Of a stretch of 64,000 nt of DNA, positions 1 through 11,528 are shown one piece after another; the stretch's first letter is position 1, and the number at the start of each line of letters is the position of its first letter. Below the pieces are notes generated by a model. The model saw only the letters and a list, made by a program, of their open reading frames with translations. It did no database searches and was not told where the DNA came from. Both the position numbers and the translations under genes were made by a program. The stretch is from Larsenimonas salina. Lineage in GTDB: Bacteria; Pseudomonadota; Gammaproteobacteria; Pseudomonadales; Halomonadaceae. Where the stretch lies: assembly GCF_023736155.1 (NCBI RefSeq), contig NZ_JAMLJJ010000006.1:59203-123202 (forward strand), written 5' to 3'.

Positions 1-1174
<1,174 letters not shown>

Positions 1175-1282
1175 TCAAAAGCACCGCGGGAGCGCGGCGC
1201 CTCGCCTCTCTCTCGCAGCGTATCAATTCTGCGAGGATGGGCAGCCTGAAAGGGCTGCCCGTTATGATTTCGAGTCACCCGA

Positions 1283-1312
1283 CAAAAAATTGCCGACCCT
1301 CGGGTCGGCAAT
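1283..1312 (-). terminator. Rho-independent terminator of pyrG
   Basis: On the minus strand an 11-bp perfect stem (arms 1302-1312 and 1289-1299) is followed at once by TTTTTT (1288-1283). It lies 10 bp past the pyrG stop codon and separates pyrG from eno. Confidence 0.9.
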
Positions 1313-1322
1313 GTAGCACGTC

Positions 1323-3062
<1,740 letters not shown>

Positions 3063-3113
3063 CTACCAGAGTCCGAGGCAGCCCTCAATTTTAAGCCACG
3101 CCTTCGCAGGCGC

Positions 3114-3611
3114 TCAGGCCGGATCGATGCACGCAGGCCCCTTGGGGCCCTGCTTGATGGTCTTGGTCACGATGTAGGAGCGGTAGCGCTTGATGCCGAT
3201 GTCACTGATAAGCCAGTCGTCGATCAGCCGCTGGTAGTGATCGATGCTTGGCGCCTCGATCTTCAAGAGATAATCGACACCGCCTCCCACGGCGACGCAC
3301 TCGCTGACCTCGGCCACGTCCTGAATCATGGCCTCGAACCGACCGGCGTGGGCCAGATCGTGCTGCTCGAGCTCGATCTGAACCCAGACCGGCGTACACT
3401 CAAGCGTCGCCGCCGTCGAGATGAATGCGCCGTAGCCGGTAATGATCCCCGCGTCCTCAAGCCGGCGGACCCGCGCCCAACAGGGGCTGACCGACAGATT
3501 GATCGCCTCGGCGAGCCTTGACTTGGTAATCCGGCCATCGCGGGCAAGGATCGAAAGAATCTTCAGATCAAAGCGATCGAGACTCAACGATTCGGTGCGC
3601 TTAGCGCTCAA
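3114..3611 (-). CDS. doeX: Lrp/AsnC-family regulator DoeX of ectoine degradation
   Basis: Transcription factor with an N-terminal winged helix-turn-helix (about residues 12-60, DRFDLKILSILARDGRITKS) and a C-terminal RAM ligand-binding domain (VGGGVDYLLKIEA). The frame has no usable ATG. The best start is TTG at 3611, which overlaps the end of doeB by 11 bp and has AGGAGG nine bases upstream; this gives 165 residues. A second TTG at 3587 lacks such a site. The reading frame stays open further upstream, but that part only shadows doeB. In Halomonas elongata the doeABX order is known and DoeX binds the doe promoter region; the same order here supports the name. Co-transcription with doeA and doeB implies autoregulation. 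Confidence 0.88.
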   Translation of the reverse strand: MSAKRTESLSLDRFDLKILSILARDGRITKSRLAEAINLSVSPCWARVRRLEDAGIITGYGAFISTAATLECTPVWVQIELEQHDLAHAGRFEAMIQDVAEVSECVAVGGGVDYLLKIEAPSIDHYQRLIDDWLISDIGIKRYRSYIVTKTIKQGPKGPACIDPA

Positions 3612-4608
3612 GCGTCGCGACCTCCTCCCCAAGCACCACCAGCGTATCGCCCATCGCCACCTTCGCTGGGAAGCGCCGCGCCAGCACGATGCCGTCGCGC
3701 TCTGCGCGGTAGTCAACCGGCTCGACCCCGGTTCGAGTCATGTCATAAATCCGCGCCACCACCTCGCCTTTACGCACATGCCCCCCAAGCGCACAGGTCA
3801 TTTCCAGAAGCCCAGCATGCTCACTTTGCACATAACAGCTCGCATCCGGCATTTCCACAAAGCGCCGGTGCGCGGGCTCGGTCAGCTCGCCGTCAAGAAG
3901 CCCTGTGTGAATCAGAAAGTTGCGTACCCCACGCTCGGTAAGCTCGATGCTGGCAGGCGTCGAAGTGCCTCCACCGCCAAGCTCGGTGGTCACCAGCGTC
4001 TTGCCCTGCGCCTCGACCACCGTGTCATAAAGCGCCGCGGCATCGAGTTCGAACATCATGATCGTGGTCTGCACCCCGAACGCAAGCGCGGCACTCATGC
4101 ACGCGCGCTCGTGCTCGAGATCCTCGAGGCGGTGGGCCGCCGCGAACGGCAGAATATCAAGGGTGCGCCCGCCCGAATGCAAATCGAGGGCAACGTCGCA
4201 CATCGGCACCAGGTAACGGGTAAAGTAATCGGCGATCTGATGGGTCGGGCCGCCGTCCGGGTCGCCTGGAAACGAGCGATTGAGGTTGCCCTTATCCATC
4301 GGCGAGGTGCGCCGGCCGGCCTCGGCCGCCGGCGGGTTCATCATCGGCACGATAATTACCCGCCCGCTCACCTCCTCGGCCGTGAGCCGATTGGCAAGCT
4401 TCATGAGCGCGGTGATGCCCTCGTACTCATCGCCGTGATTACCACCGGTCAGAAGTGCGGTCGGGCCATCGCCGCGCTTGATCACGGTGATTGGGATCAT
4501 GATCGCCCCCCACGCGGATTCGTCGTGGGACACGGGCAGCTTCAGAAATCCGTGCTGAACGCCGTCGGCGTCAAAATCGACGGTGGCTGAAATCGGGCTC
4601 TCACGCAT
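3601..4608 (-). CDS. doeB: N-alpha-acetyl-L-2,4-diaminobutyrate deacetylase
   Basis: Second step of ectoine breakdown: removes acetate from N-alpha-acetyl-diaminobutyrate to give 2,4-diaminobutyrate. The 335-residue protein belongs to the succinylglutamate desuccinylase/aspartoacylase zinc family. GGNHGDEYEG (H58, E61) and LDLHSGG (H144) supply the three zinc ligands; a C-terminal beta domain contains GGHVRKGEVVARIYD. The start at 4608 is chosen because GAGGAG lies just upstream; the reading frame is open a further 50 codons into doeA but that part is not conserved. It lies 47 bp after doeA and overlaps doeX. Confidence 0.94.
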   Translation of the reverse strand: MRESPISATVDFDADGVQHGFLKLPVSHDESAWGAIMIPITVIKRGDGPTALLTGGNHGDEYEGITALMKLANRLTAEEVSGRVIIVPMMNPPAAEAGRRTSPMDKGNLNRSFPGDPDGGPTHQIADYFTRYLVPMCDVALDLHSGGRTLDILPFAAAHRLEDLEHERACMSAALAFGVQTTIMMFELDAAALYDTVVEAQGKTLVTTELGGGGTSTPASIELTERGVRNFLIHTGLLDGELTEPAHRRFVEMPDASCYVQSEHAGLLEMTCALGGHVRKGEVVARIYDMTRTGVEPVDYRAERDGIVLARRFPAKVAMGDTLVVLGEEVATLER

Positions 4609-4655
4609 GGTGCGCTCCTCTGGCTGGCGAGCGCCTTGTGCGCCCGCACACGTGA

Positions 4656-5861
4656 TTATTTGACGAACAACTGACGCGGAAATGAACACAGCGGCTCGGC
4701 GCCGTGCGGTGTAATCAGAATCGACTCGGTGATCTCGAGCCCCCAGTTGTCCATCCACATTCCGGGCATGAAATGAAAGGTCATGCCGGGCTGAAGCTCG
4801 GTGGTGTCGGTCGGTCGCAGACTCATGGTGCGCTCGCCCCAGTCCGGGGGGTAACTGATGCCGATCGGGTAGCCGCAGCGCGCCCCGCCTCGATCAAATC
4901 CGTACTTGTCCATTGCCGCTCCAAGCGCCATCGCGATATCACAGCAGCGCGCCCCGGGGCGGGCGATCGCCAGCCCGTTATCGATCCCCTCGAGCAGCGC
5001 CGCCTCGCCGCGAATGAAGTCCCGCGGCGGCCGCCCCAGAAAGACCGTTCTTGAAAGCGGGGCGTGATAGCGCTTGTAGACACCGGCAATTTCGAAAAAC
5101 GTGCCCTCGCCGCGCTTGAACGGCGAATCGTCCCAGGTCAGATGCGGGGCCGCCGCATCTTCTCCGGTCGGCAGCAACGGCACAATGGCTGGATAATCCC
5201 CGCCAAACCCATCGATGCCCTCGATGCCGGCCCGATAGATTTCAGACACCAGTGTGCTTTTGGGAAGCCCCGGCTCGATCATCTCGAGAATGCTTGCGTG
5301 CATGTTGTCGACGATGCGCGCCGCCACCCGCATGTACTCGATTTCGGTAGGCGACTTGATCGCACGGCACCAGTTCACCAGCGCCGTGGCGTCCTCGAAC
5401 CGAGCGTGGGGCATATGGGCAAGGAGGCTAGTGTAGGCCTTGGCGGAAAAATAGTAGTTGTCCATTTCCAGACCGACCACGCAGCGGTCCCACCCCCACT
5501 CCGGCAATACGGATTCAGCCAGAAATGCCATGGGGTGCATGTCGGGGTTTTGCACGTAGTAATCGGGGTAATACAGCACCCGGGTGTCGGGGTCCATGTA
5601 GCAGGTACGCACGGCGCCGTTGGCGTCCTGGCGCCGTCCGAACCAGATCGGCTCGCCGCCGAGGCCCACCAGCACGCATTGATGTACGTAGAAGGACCAG
5701 CCGTCGTAGCCGGTCAGCCAGGCCATGTTAGACGGATCATAAACGATCAGAAGATCAAGGCCGCGCTGCGCCATCGAGGCCCGCACCCGGCGAAGCCGCT
5801 CCCTGTATTCGCCCCGCTCGAACGGAAGCGTCACACGGGGGTTCGAATCAGTCGTTGTCAT
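4656..5861 (-). CDS. doeA: Ectoine hydrolase
   Basis: Opens the ectoine ring to N-alpha-acetyl-diaminobutyrate, committing the osmolyte to use as carbon and nitrogen source. The 401-residue product has the creatinase-like N-terminal domain (about 1-170) and a pita-bread peptidase M24 domain. The positions that carry metal-binding aspartates in M24 aminopeptidases are replaced here (FFEIAGVYKRYHAPLSRT), as in metal-free creatinase-type enzymes; HFMPGMW and GLEITES are the other conserved blocks. It is the first gene of doeABX. The doeC and doeD genes that finish the pathway are not in the window. The 190 bp to the divergent ghrA must hold both promoters. Confidence 0.95.
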   Translation of the reverse strand: MTTTDSNPRVTLPFERGEYRERLRRVRASMAQRGLDLLIVYDPSNMAWLTGYDGWSFYVHQCVLVGLGGEPIWFGRRQDANGAVRTCYMDPDTRVLYYPDYYVQNPDMHPMAFLAESVLPEWGWDRCVVGLEMDNYYFSAKAYTSLLAHMPHARFEDATALVNWCRAIKSPTEIEYMRVAARIVDNMHASILEMIEPGLPKSTLVSEIYRAGIEGIDGFGGDYPAIVPLLPTGEDAAAPHLTWDDSPFKRGEGTFFEIAGVYKRYHAPLSRTVFLGRPPRDFIRGEAALLEGIDNGLAIARPGARCCDIAMALGAAMDKYGFDRGGARCGYPIGISYPPDWGERTMSLRPTDTTELQPGMTFHFMPGMWMDNWGLEITESILITPHGAEPLCSFPRQLFVK

Positions 5862-6051
5862 AAGTTCCTACCCAACCCTTTACTTAACCCTTAGCAGAGT
5901 CTCGCGCTGGCCGACAACCTGACACGCACGCCAGAGCGTACCCGGACCACCCTCGAGACCACGCTGTCAGCCGCCCATCCATCGAGGAAGCCCTGCCGAG
6001 CCTGCTCAAACGCGCTAAGGTGACACCGTCCACTCGCCTTCAGGAGCGCCC

Positions 6052-6972
6052 ATGCACGTTCTCATCCACACCGACAACGACAGCGCGCGCTGGCAGCGCG
6101 TTCTGGCCAACGCCCTACCCAAGGCGCGAATCGACACCACGGCCGAGGTCGGCTTTATTCCGGCAACCTATCTGGTGGTCTGGCAGCCGCCGACGGCGCT
6201 TCTTGATGCCCAGACCGAGACGCTGAAGGCGATTTTAAATCTCGGCGCTGGCGTAGATGCCCTGCTTTCGAACCCGGCACTGCCGGACGTTCCGCTCTAC
6301 AAGATCGACGGCGGCGGCATGGAAGCCTCTATGGCCGACTACATGCTCTACGCCGTACTGCACTTCTACCGCGGCTTCGACGTCTACCGGGCGCAGCAAT
6401 CGACGCGGCAGTGGCAGCCTCAGCCGCTTGAAGAGAAGCGTGGCTGGCCGGTCACTGTGCTGGGGCTTGGCACCATCGGCGCACACGTTGCAACGTTGCT
6501 TTGTGAGCACGGCTTTGCCGTGGCGGGCTGGAGCCGAAGCCCCAAGGCGCTTGAGGGGGTCGACTGCTACGCAGGCATGGACATCCTCGAGCCACTTCTT
6601 CGCAGGACACGGCTTCTGATCAATCTACTGCCTACCACCGAGGCAACCATCGGCCTTTTGAACCACGAACGGCTCGCCCACCTGCCTGAAGGTGCCGTCG
6701 TGATCAACGCCGGCCGCGGCGCAACGCTCGAGCTTACTGCGCTTTCGAGTCTGCTCGAGCGCGGTCACCTCCGTGGCGCGATGCTCGATGTGTTTCCGAG
6801 CGAGCCGTTGGCGCCGGACCACCCGATCTACACCGCGCCGAATGTGACGCTGACACCCCATATTGCCGCCCCCACCCCGATCGATGACGCCGCCGTCCAG
6901 CTGGCCGCGCGGATTGAGCGGCTCGAACGAGGCGAATGCGTGCCAGGCGTCGACCGGCGGGCGGGCTATTGA
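6052..6972 (+). CDS. ghrA: Glyoxylate/hydroxypyruvate reductase A-like 2-hydroxyacid dehydrogenase
   Basis: NAD(P)H-dependent reductase of the D-2-hydroxyacid dehydrogenase family, expected to reduce glyoxylate and hydroxypyruvate. The 306 residues include the Rossmann motif GLGTIGAHVA (138-147), the substrate-binding arginine in NAGRGATLEL and the catalytic histidine in TPHIAAPTP near residue 278. Length and motifs match the GhrA branch (about 310 residues). It is divergent from doeA and overlaps the start of the next gene. Substrate choice cannot be proven from sequence; the subfamily call is an inference. Confidence 0.85.
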   Translation: MHVLIHTDNDSARWQRVLANALPKARIDTTAEVGFIPATYLVVWQPPTALLDAQTETLKAILNLGAGVDALLSNPALPDVPLYKIDGGGMEASMADYMLYAVLHFYRGFDVYRAQQSTRQWQPQPLEEKRGWPVTVLGLGTIGAHVATLLCEHGFAVAGWSRSPKALEGVDCYAGMDILEPLLRRTRLLINLLPTTEATIGLLNHERLAHLPEGAVVINAGRGATLELTALSSLLERGHLRGAMLDVFPSEPLAPDHPIYTAPNVTLTPHIAAPTPIDDAAVQLAARIERLERGECVPGVDRRAGY

Positions 6973-7643
6973 CCGCCACACGACGGTGCGTGTTTTTGCT
7001 GCTTTTCGCGCTGGCGCTTCCGGCAGAAGCCGCACCGGCATTGACGCCGTTCAAGGCGCAGTACGCGCTGAGCGTGGACGGCGTCGGCACCGGCCAACTG
7101 ACCCACTGGCTCACCCGCCGAGACGGCCAGTTCGAAAGCCACATGCGCGCCCGCATCAACGCCATCACCGGTGAGGAAACCGGTGTGTTCACCTTGGACG
7201 GCCAGCAGGGTGTAACCGCCCAACGCTACCGGGGCGGCTATCATTTGCTGGGGCTGAGCCGCTACTTTCAACTCGACGCCGGGGATTTGGCCAGGGCGCC
7301 AGACCGCCAGAGCGCACTGATCGCGCTCGGGCGGTCAATGGAGCTCGCAAAACGGCATTGCATGCCGAACACCCCGTGTACGCTTGACTACACCGATCAG
7401 TCGGGCACTGTGCGTACGCTCGACTACACACTGTCATCCCACGCCCCGATCAAAACCCCCGTTGGCAAGGTGGCCACGCTCGAACTGACGCTCACCGCTC
7501 ACGGTACTCCGCTGCCCCGACTTCACGCGCTGGTGAGTCCTGCGCTTCCAGGCGTGCTGCTGCGGGCGACCCTTGATGCGAGTGCATCGATCACGGCACG
7601 CCTCGAGCTTGAATCGCTCACGCTTGACCACAAGACACGTTGA
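6969..7643 (+). CDS. Exported DUF3108 protein
   Basis: Protein of about 224 residues with a classical signal peptide (TATRRCVFLLLFALALPAEA) and a predicted all-beta body (TPFKAQYALSVDGVGTGQLT, GLSRYFQLDAGD) typical of the DUF3108 family, which is periplasmic and of unknown role. The start is uncertain. TTG at 6969 overlaps the ghrA stop as ATTGA and gives a normal signal peptide; ATG at 6936 would add eleven mostly arginine- and glycine-rich residues. Tight overlap suggests translational coupling with ghrA, although no functional link is evident. Confidence 0.75.
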   Translation: MTATRRCVFLLLFALALPAEAAPALTPFKAQYALSVDGVGTGQLTHWLTRRDGQFESHMRARINAITGEETGVFTLDGQQGVTAQRYRGGYHLLGLSRYFQLDAGDLARAPDRQSALIALGRSMELAKRHCMPNTPCTLDYTDQSGTVRTLDYTLSSHAPIKTPVGKVATLELTLTAHGTPLPRLHALVSPALPGVLLRATLDASASITARLELESLTLDHKTR

Positions 7644-7733
7644 ACGGGCTTCGATACACTAGACACTCTTGGTTATCGTCCTCGTTTCAACGACTTACAC
7701 GACGACTTATTACACCGCCCACAAGGAACCCTC

Positions 7734-8660
7734 ATGTCAGGACTGTGGTGGATGGCGCTGCCTTTGATCGTGGGGTATGGGTGGCCGTTCAAACGCCAAA
7801 CGATCAAGCCGCTGGTCGATGCGCTGGTCATGCCGACCATCTTTCTGCTGCTGTTTCTGATGGGCTTCGGCTTTGCGGGCCTTGAGAACCTGGGCCGCGA
7901 TCTTTCCCGCATTGCTTATGGCGCAGCGGTATTGCTTTGCTCAACTGCGTTTTTGAATATTGCCGCACTCCTGCTTCTGGATCGCGCCTACCGTTTCCGT
8001 CAGCGCACACAGGTAGAGCTTGGCACCGAAAGCGATGCCGCGCAGACCTCACTTTGGAGCTCGCTCAAGGACGGCACCCTGATGATTGGGCTTGTCGCGC
8101 TCGGTACCCTCTGCGGATATCTGTTCCCGGTGGTTCTGCCCTTCAGCGACGCCGCCGCGGAAGCGGTACTTTATCTGCTGCTCGCGCTGGTCGGGCTACA
8201 GCTTCGCAATTCAGGCATTCCGCTCAAGCAGCTCCTCCTGAACCGTCGTGGTCTTCTGATCGCGCTGTCGGTGGCGCTGACCTCACAGCTTGCAGGCCTC
8301 GTAAGCGCCGCCGTACTGGGCCTGCCGCTGACGCAGGGGCTGGCGCTGGCCTCCGGGTTCGGCTGGTATTCGCTGTCCGGTATTTTAATGACTGACCAAC
8401 TTGGGCCGCTGCTTGGCGGAGTGGCGCTCTTGAACGATTTAGGGCGCGAGCTTATCGCCCTGTTGATCGTGCCCCTGATCGCGGCCACGCGCCCGGGCAC
8501 CGCTGTCGGCTACTGCGGCGCTACCTCCATGGATGTCACTCTCCCCGTGCTGAGCCGCAGCGGCGGATTCGCCTGTGTGCCGTTGGCATTGGTCAGCGGT
8601 TTTCTGTTATCACTGCTGTCACCGCCTCTGATGATGCTCTGGCTCTCCATGGGCACATGA
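7734..8660 (+). CDS. lysO: LysO-family L-lysine exporter
   Basis: Inner-membrane protein of 308 residues, almost wholly hydrophobic, with about eight transmembrane segments. The C-terminal half carries the family signature GFGWYSLSGI, GVALLNDLGRELIALLIVPL and GYCGATSMDVTLPV. LysO (YbjE in Escherichia coli, 299 residues) exports lysine and gives resistance to its toxic analogue thialysine. The start ATG at 7734 is preceded by AAGGAA. It stands as a single gene; no lysine riboswitch or ArgP site was recognised upstream. Confidence 0.88.
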   Translation: MSGLWWMALPLIVGYGWPFKRQTIKPLVDALVMPTIFLLLFLMGFGFAGLENLGRDLSRIAYGAAVLLCSTAFLNIAALLLLDRAYRFRQRTQVELGTESDAAQTSLWSSLKDGTLMIGLVALGTLCGYLFPVVLPFSDAAAEAVLYLLLALVGLQLRNSGIPLKQLLLNRRGLLIALSVALTSQLAGLVSAAVLGLPLTQGLALASGFGWYSLSGILMTDQLGPLLGGVALLNDLGRELIALLIVPLIAATRPGTAVGYCGATSMDVTLPVLSRSGGFACVPLALVSGFLLSLLSPPLMMLWLSMGT

Positions 8661-8734
8661 ACATGCGCAATTCCCGCACCAGAGGCCCTGGCAACATTCT
8701 CTTGAGACGCCACCAACAACAAAAGGACACGTCA

Positions 8735-9670
8735 ATGACACCGCTGTCTCTCGCCATCGTGGGTTATGGCAAAATCGCCCGCGACCAGCACCACCCGGCC
8801 ATCGACCAGCATGACGGCTTCACACTCAGCGCGATTGCAAGCCGCAATGGCCACGTTGACGGCCTGCCTCATTTCGAATCGCTCGAGGCCCTGCTTGAAA
8901 GCGATGAAGCAATCGATGCAGTTTCGCTGTGCGCGCCCCCGAGCGTGCGCTTCGAGCAGGCCATGGCCGCAATGCGTGCCGGCAAGCATGTAATGCTCGA
9001 AAAGCCGCCCGGTGCCACCCTGAGCGAAATCGAGATCTTGAAGGCATGCGCCGAGCGCCAGGGCGTGACGCTCTTTGCCAGCTGGCACTCCCGTGAGGCA
9101 CCGGGCGTTGCCCGGGCGCGTGCGTGGCTTGCCGACAAGACCGTGACCGGCATGCACATTGAGTGGAAAGAGGATGTGACCAAATGGCACCCAGGCCAAA
9201 GTTGGATCTGGCAGGCAGGCGGTCTCGGGGTGTTCGACCCCGGCATCAATGCACTCTCCATCATGACCGAAATTCTGCCGATGGAGGTCTATCTGCACGC
9301 CTCGACCCTGGTGTTCCCGGCCAACACCCAGGCCCCGATCGCGGCCTCGCTCACGTTCAAGGACGCAGGCGAACATACGCTTTCGGCGGAGTTTGACTGG
9401 CGCCAGCAAGGCGATGAGCTCTGGAACATCACCATCGAGACCGATCACGGCACGCTCGCGCTTTCCAAGGGCGGCAGCCAGCTCCACATTGACGGTGAAC
9501 AAATGCTCGAGCAGGACGAGCGCGAATACCCCGGCCTCTATCAGCGCTTTTTCGAACTGATCGAGCGCGGCGAGTGCGATGTGGACGTTCGCCCGCTCAG
9601 ACACGTGGCCGATGCCTTCATGCTCGGCGAACGCACCACTGTCGAGGCCTTTCATGACCCGGCCGCCTGA
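8735..9670 (+). CDS. Gfo/Idh/MocA-family sugar 1-dehydrogenase (D-galactose dehydrogenase-like)
   Basis: NAD(P)-dependent oxidoreductase of 311 residues. The Rossmann motif is VGYGKIARDQH (9-19) and the family motif EKPPG is at residues 89-93. The C-terminal half has the expected beta-sheet fold with WIWQAGGLGVFDPGINAL. Sequence style is that of galactose/arabinose 1-dehydrogenases, which oxidise the sugar to its lactone. The ATG at 8735 has AAAAGGA nine bases upstream, so the 26 codons of open frame before it are excluded. It lies just before a GntR-type repressor gene and near gluconokinase, fitting an aldose-to-aldonate route. The substrate (galactose, arabinose or glucose) is not proven. 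Confidence 0.8.
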   Translation: MTPLSLAIVGYGKIARDQHHPAIDQHDGFTLSAIASRNGHVDGLPHFESLEALLESDEAIDAVSLCAPPSVRFEQAMAAMRAGKHVMLEKPPGATLSEIEILKACAERQGVTLFASWHSREAPGVARARAWLADKTVTGMHIEWKEDVTKWHPGQSWIWQAGGLGVFDPGINALSIMTEILPMEVYLHASTLVFPANTQAPIAASLTFKDAGEHTLSAEFDWRQQGDELWNITIETDHGTLALSKGGSQLHIDGEQMLEQDEREYPGLYQRFFELIERGECDVDVRPLRHVADAFMLGERTTVEAFHDPAA

Positions 9671-9703
9671 GCCCATGGCGCACGACGTTACCGGAGCGCG
9701 CGC

Positions 9704-10735
9704 ATGAGCCGCCGCTCCCGTCGAAACTCGGGGCGCGTGACGCTTGACGATGTGGCGCGTCATGTCGGCGTCAGTAAGATCACGATCTCCCGCGCGTTGC
9801 GCCAGCCCGACAAGGTCTCGGCCCCGCTCAAGACGAAGATCGAGCACGCCATCGAACTGCTTGGTTACATCCCCAATCGTCAGGCGGGCTCACTGGCAAG
9901 CGCGCGGAGTCACGCCATCGCGCTGATCGTCCCGTCGCTCTCCAACGGCGTCTTTTCCGAAGTGCTTCGAGGCGTTGACGAGGTCTTCCAGCAAAGCGGC
10001 TATCAGGTGCTGCTTGGCCACTCGGGGTACTCCATCCATGAGGAGGAGCGCCTGGTCAACACCTACCTGAGCTACGGCGTGGAAGGCTTTATCGTTTCAA
10101 GCGGTCAGCACACCGAGCGCACCCTGGCGCTCCTAAAGCGCTCTGGGCTTCCGGTGGTGGAGATGATGGGTATTCCGAAAACGCCGCTCGACATGGCGGT
10201 CGGCCTCGATCATGAGGCCGCCGGCCATGCGATCACCTCGGCGCTGATCGAGCTGGGCTATCGCAACATTGGCTTTGGCGGAGCGCGCATGGATTTTCGC
10301 GCCCAGGAACGCCTTAATGGGTGGCGGCGAGCGCTCAGGGAGCACGGCCTTGACGATACGGCGTGTCTGACCACCTTCAGCCCTTCAACCTACCACCTCG
10401 GCGGCGCGCTCTTGAACGACATTGTCGGGCGATTTCCCGCCACAGAAGCCATCTTCTTCTGCAACGACGACCTCGCCGCCGGGGCCTTGTTCGAGTGTCA
10501 GCGCCAGGGCCTTCGCGTGCCGACCGACATGGCCGTGGCGGGCTTCAATGGCATGGACATCACCGATGTGGTCTCACCGCGACTGACCACCGTGGTCACG
10601 CCGCGCCGGCCGATCGGTGAGCGCGCCGCCCAACTGCTCCTCAAGCGCCTGAACGCAGAGCCTGTGGAGGCCCGCGTCGTCGATCTGGGGTTCACCCTCG
10701 CGCTCAGGGACAGCACCTCGATCGAGCGCGCGTAG
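9704..10735 (+). CDS. gntR: LacI-family repressor of gluconate use (GntR type)
   Basis: Transcription repressor of 343 residues. An N-terminal LacI helix-turn-helix (VTLDDVARHVGVSKITISRA, 12-31) with hinge helix GYIPNRQAGSLA is followed by a periplasmic-binding-protein-like effector domain (IALIVPSLSNGVFSEVLRGV). The effector domain and the convergent gluconokinase gene point to GntR, which releases DNA on gluconate. A perfect ATGTTA/TAACAT operator sits in front of gntK. It follows the sugar dehydrogenase gene by 33 bp and is probably in its operon. Lineage assignment within LacI is an inference. Confidence 0.85.
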   Translation: MSRRSRRNSGRVTLDDVARHVGVSKITISRALRQPDKVSAPLKTKIEHAIELLGYIPNRQAGSLASARSHAIALIVPSLSNGVFSEVLRGVDEVFQQSGYQVLLGHSGYSIHEEERLVNTYLSYGVEGFIVSSGQHTERTLALLKRSGLPVVEMMGIPKTPLDMAVGLDHEAAGHAITSALIELGYRNIGFGGARMDFRAQERLNGWRRALREHGLDDTACLTTFSPSTYHLGGALLNDIVGRFPATEAIFFCNDDLAAGALFECQRQGLRVPTDMAVAGFNGMDITDVVSPRLTTVVTPRRPIGERAAQLLLKRLNAEPVEARVVDLGFTLALRDSTSIERA

Positions 10736-10747
10736 GCGCTCGATCGA
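10718..10747. terminator. Perfect 12-bp inverted repeat between convergent gntR and gntK
   Basis: Arms 10718-10729 and 10736-10747 are perfectly complementary with a 6-base loop; the loop contains the gntR stop codon. It sits between two convergent genes, where a shared transcription stop is expected, but no T-run follows on either strand, so intrinsic termination would be weak. Confidence 0.5.
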
Positions 10748-10754
10748 ACGCGTC

Positions 10755-11288
10755 TTAACCGACCCGGCTGTTATCGATCACCCGCAGGCACTGATCCACC
10801 ACCCCTTCCGGGCTCAGACTGATGTCGATGGCGTAGGCCTCACCCTGGTGAGGCGGCTCCAGCGTCTTGAACTGGCTGGCAAGCATGTCGGAGGCAAAGA
10901 AGTGGCCTTCTCGCTGGCTCATGCGCTTGTGAATGAGGGCGTAACTGCCATCGAGGTAGAGCGCGATCAGATGCTCATCGCCCTTTCTGAGAAGCTCGCG
11001 GTAGCGGGCCTTGAGCGCCGAACAGGCAATGATCACACTTTCATCCTGAGTCAGGCGCTCGTTCAAGAGCGCTTTCAAGCGCTCGAGCCACTCGGCGCGG
11101 TCGTCGTCATTGAGCGCCTCGCCGCGGCTCATCTTGTCGATGTTGGCCTGGGGATGAAAGTCGTCGCCATCGAAGAAATCGCACCCAAGCGTCTTGGCGA
11201 GCTGCTCGCCGATCATGGATTTGCCTGATCCCGAGACACCCATGACCAGGATGCGCCGCGACTCCAGTGCGGAAGCCGATTGCAGCAT
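10755..11288 (-). CDS. gntK: Gluconokinase
   Basis: Phosphorylates D-gluconate to 6-phosphogluconate for the Entner-Doudoroff or pentose phosphate route. The 177-residue protein has a P-loop GVSGSGKS (17-24), FDGDDFHPQANIDKM and the lid-region HKRMSQREGHFF, all typical of the short GntK family. The ATG at 11288 has AGGAG seven bases upstream; sixteen open codons before it run through the operator and are rejected. It is convergent with gntR, which very likely represses it through the operator at 11321-11336. Confidence 0.95.
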   Translation of the reverse strand: MLQSASALESRRILVMGVSGSGKSMIGEQLAKTLGCDFFDGDDFHPQANIDKMSRGEALNDDDRAEWLERLKALLNERLTQDESVIIACSALKARYRELLRKGDEHLIALYLDGSYALIHKRMSQREGHFFASDMLASQFKTLEPPHQGEAYAIDISLSPEGVVDQCLRVIDNSRVG

Positions 11289-11320
11289 GATAGTACTCCT
11301 AGAGATTGCCGATAATGGTG

Positions 11321-11336
11321 ATGTTAGCGTTAACAT
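11321..11336. promoter_or_regulatory. GntR-type operator upstream of gntK
   Basis: ATGTTAGCGTTAACAT has perfect 6-bp arms ATGTTA/TAACAT around four bases, close to the known GntR operator style (ATGTTACC...). It lies 33 bp before the gntK start, in the expected promoter zone. Binding is inferred. Confidence 0.75.
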
Positions 11337-11528
11337 CGCACGTTTTCAGGGCGCTACATAACGCCACCAAGGTCTGGGTTGACGTACATCGATTGCACCA
11401 TTAGGGCTGCGCACCCCTTGCAGACTGCGGTTCGTACCGCCATGCGATTTACCCTTTCAGTACCTACACTTGGACACATCATGGCAGCCTGGCTGTCGAT
11501 CGCCGACCCTTGAAAAAAGGACACCTGC

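Noticed and set aside
3442..4590. 382-codon open frame on the plus strand opposite doeB and doeX
   Set aside because: No protein-like features; both minus-strand genes carry clear catalytic and DNA-binding motifs.
8732..9847. 371-codon minus-strand frame opposite the sugar dehydrogenase
   Set aside because: Shadow frame; the plus-strand gene has a Rossmann motif and a good ribosome-binding site.
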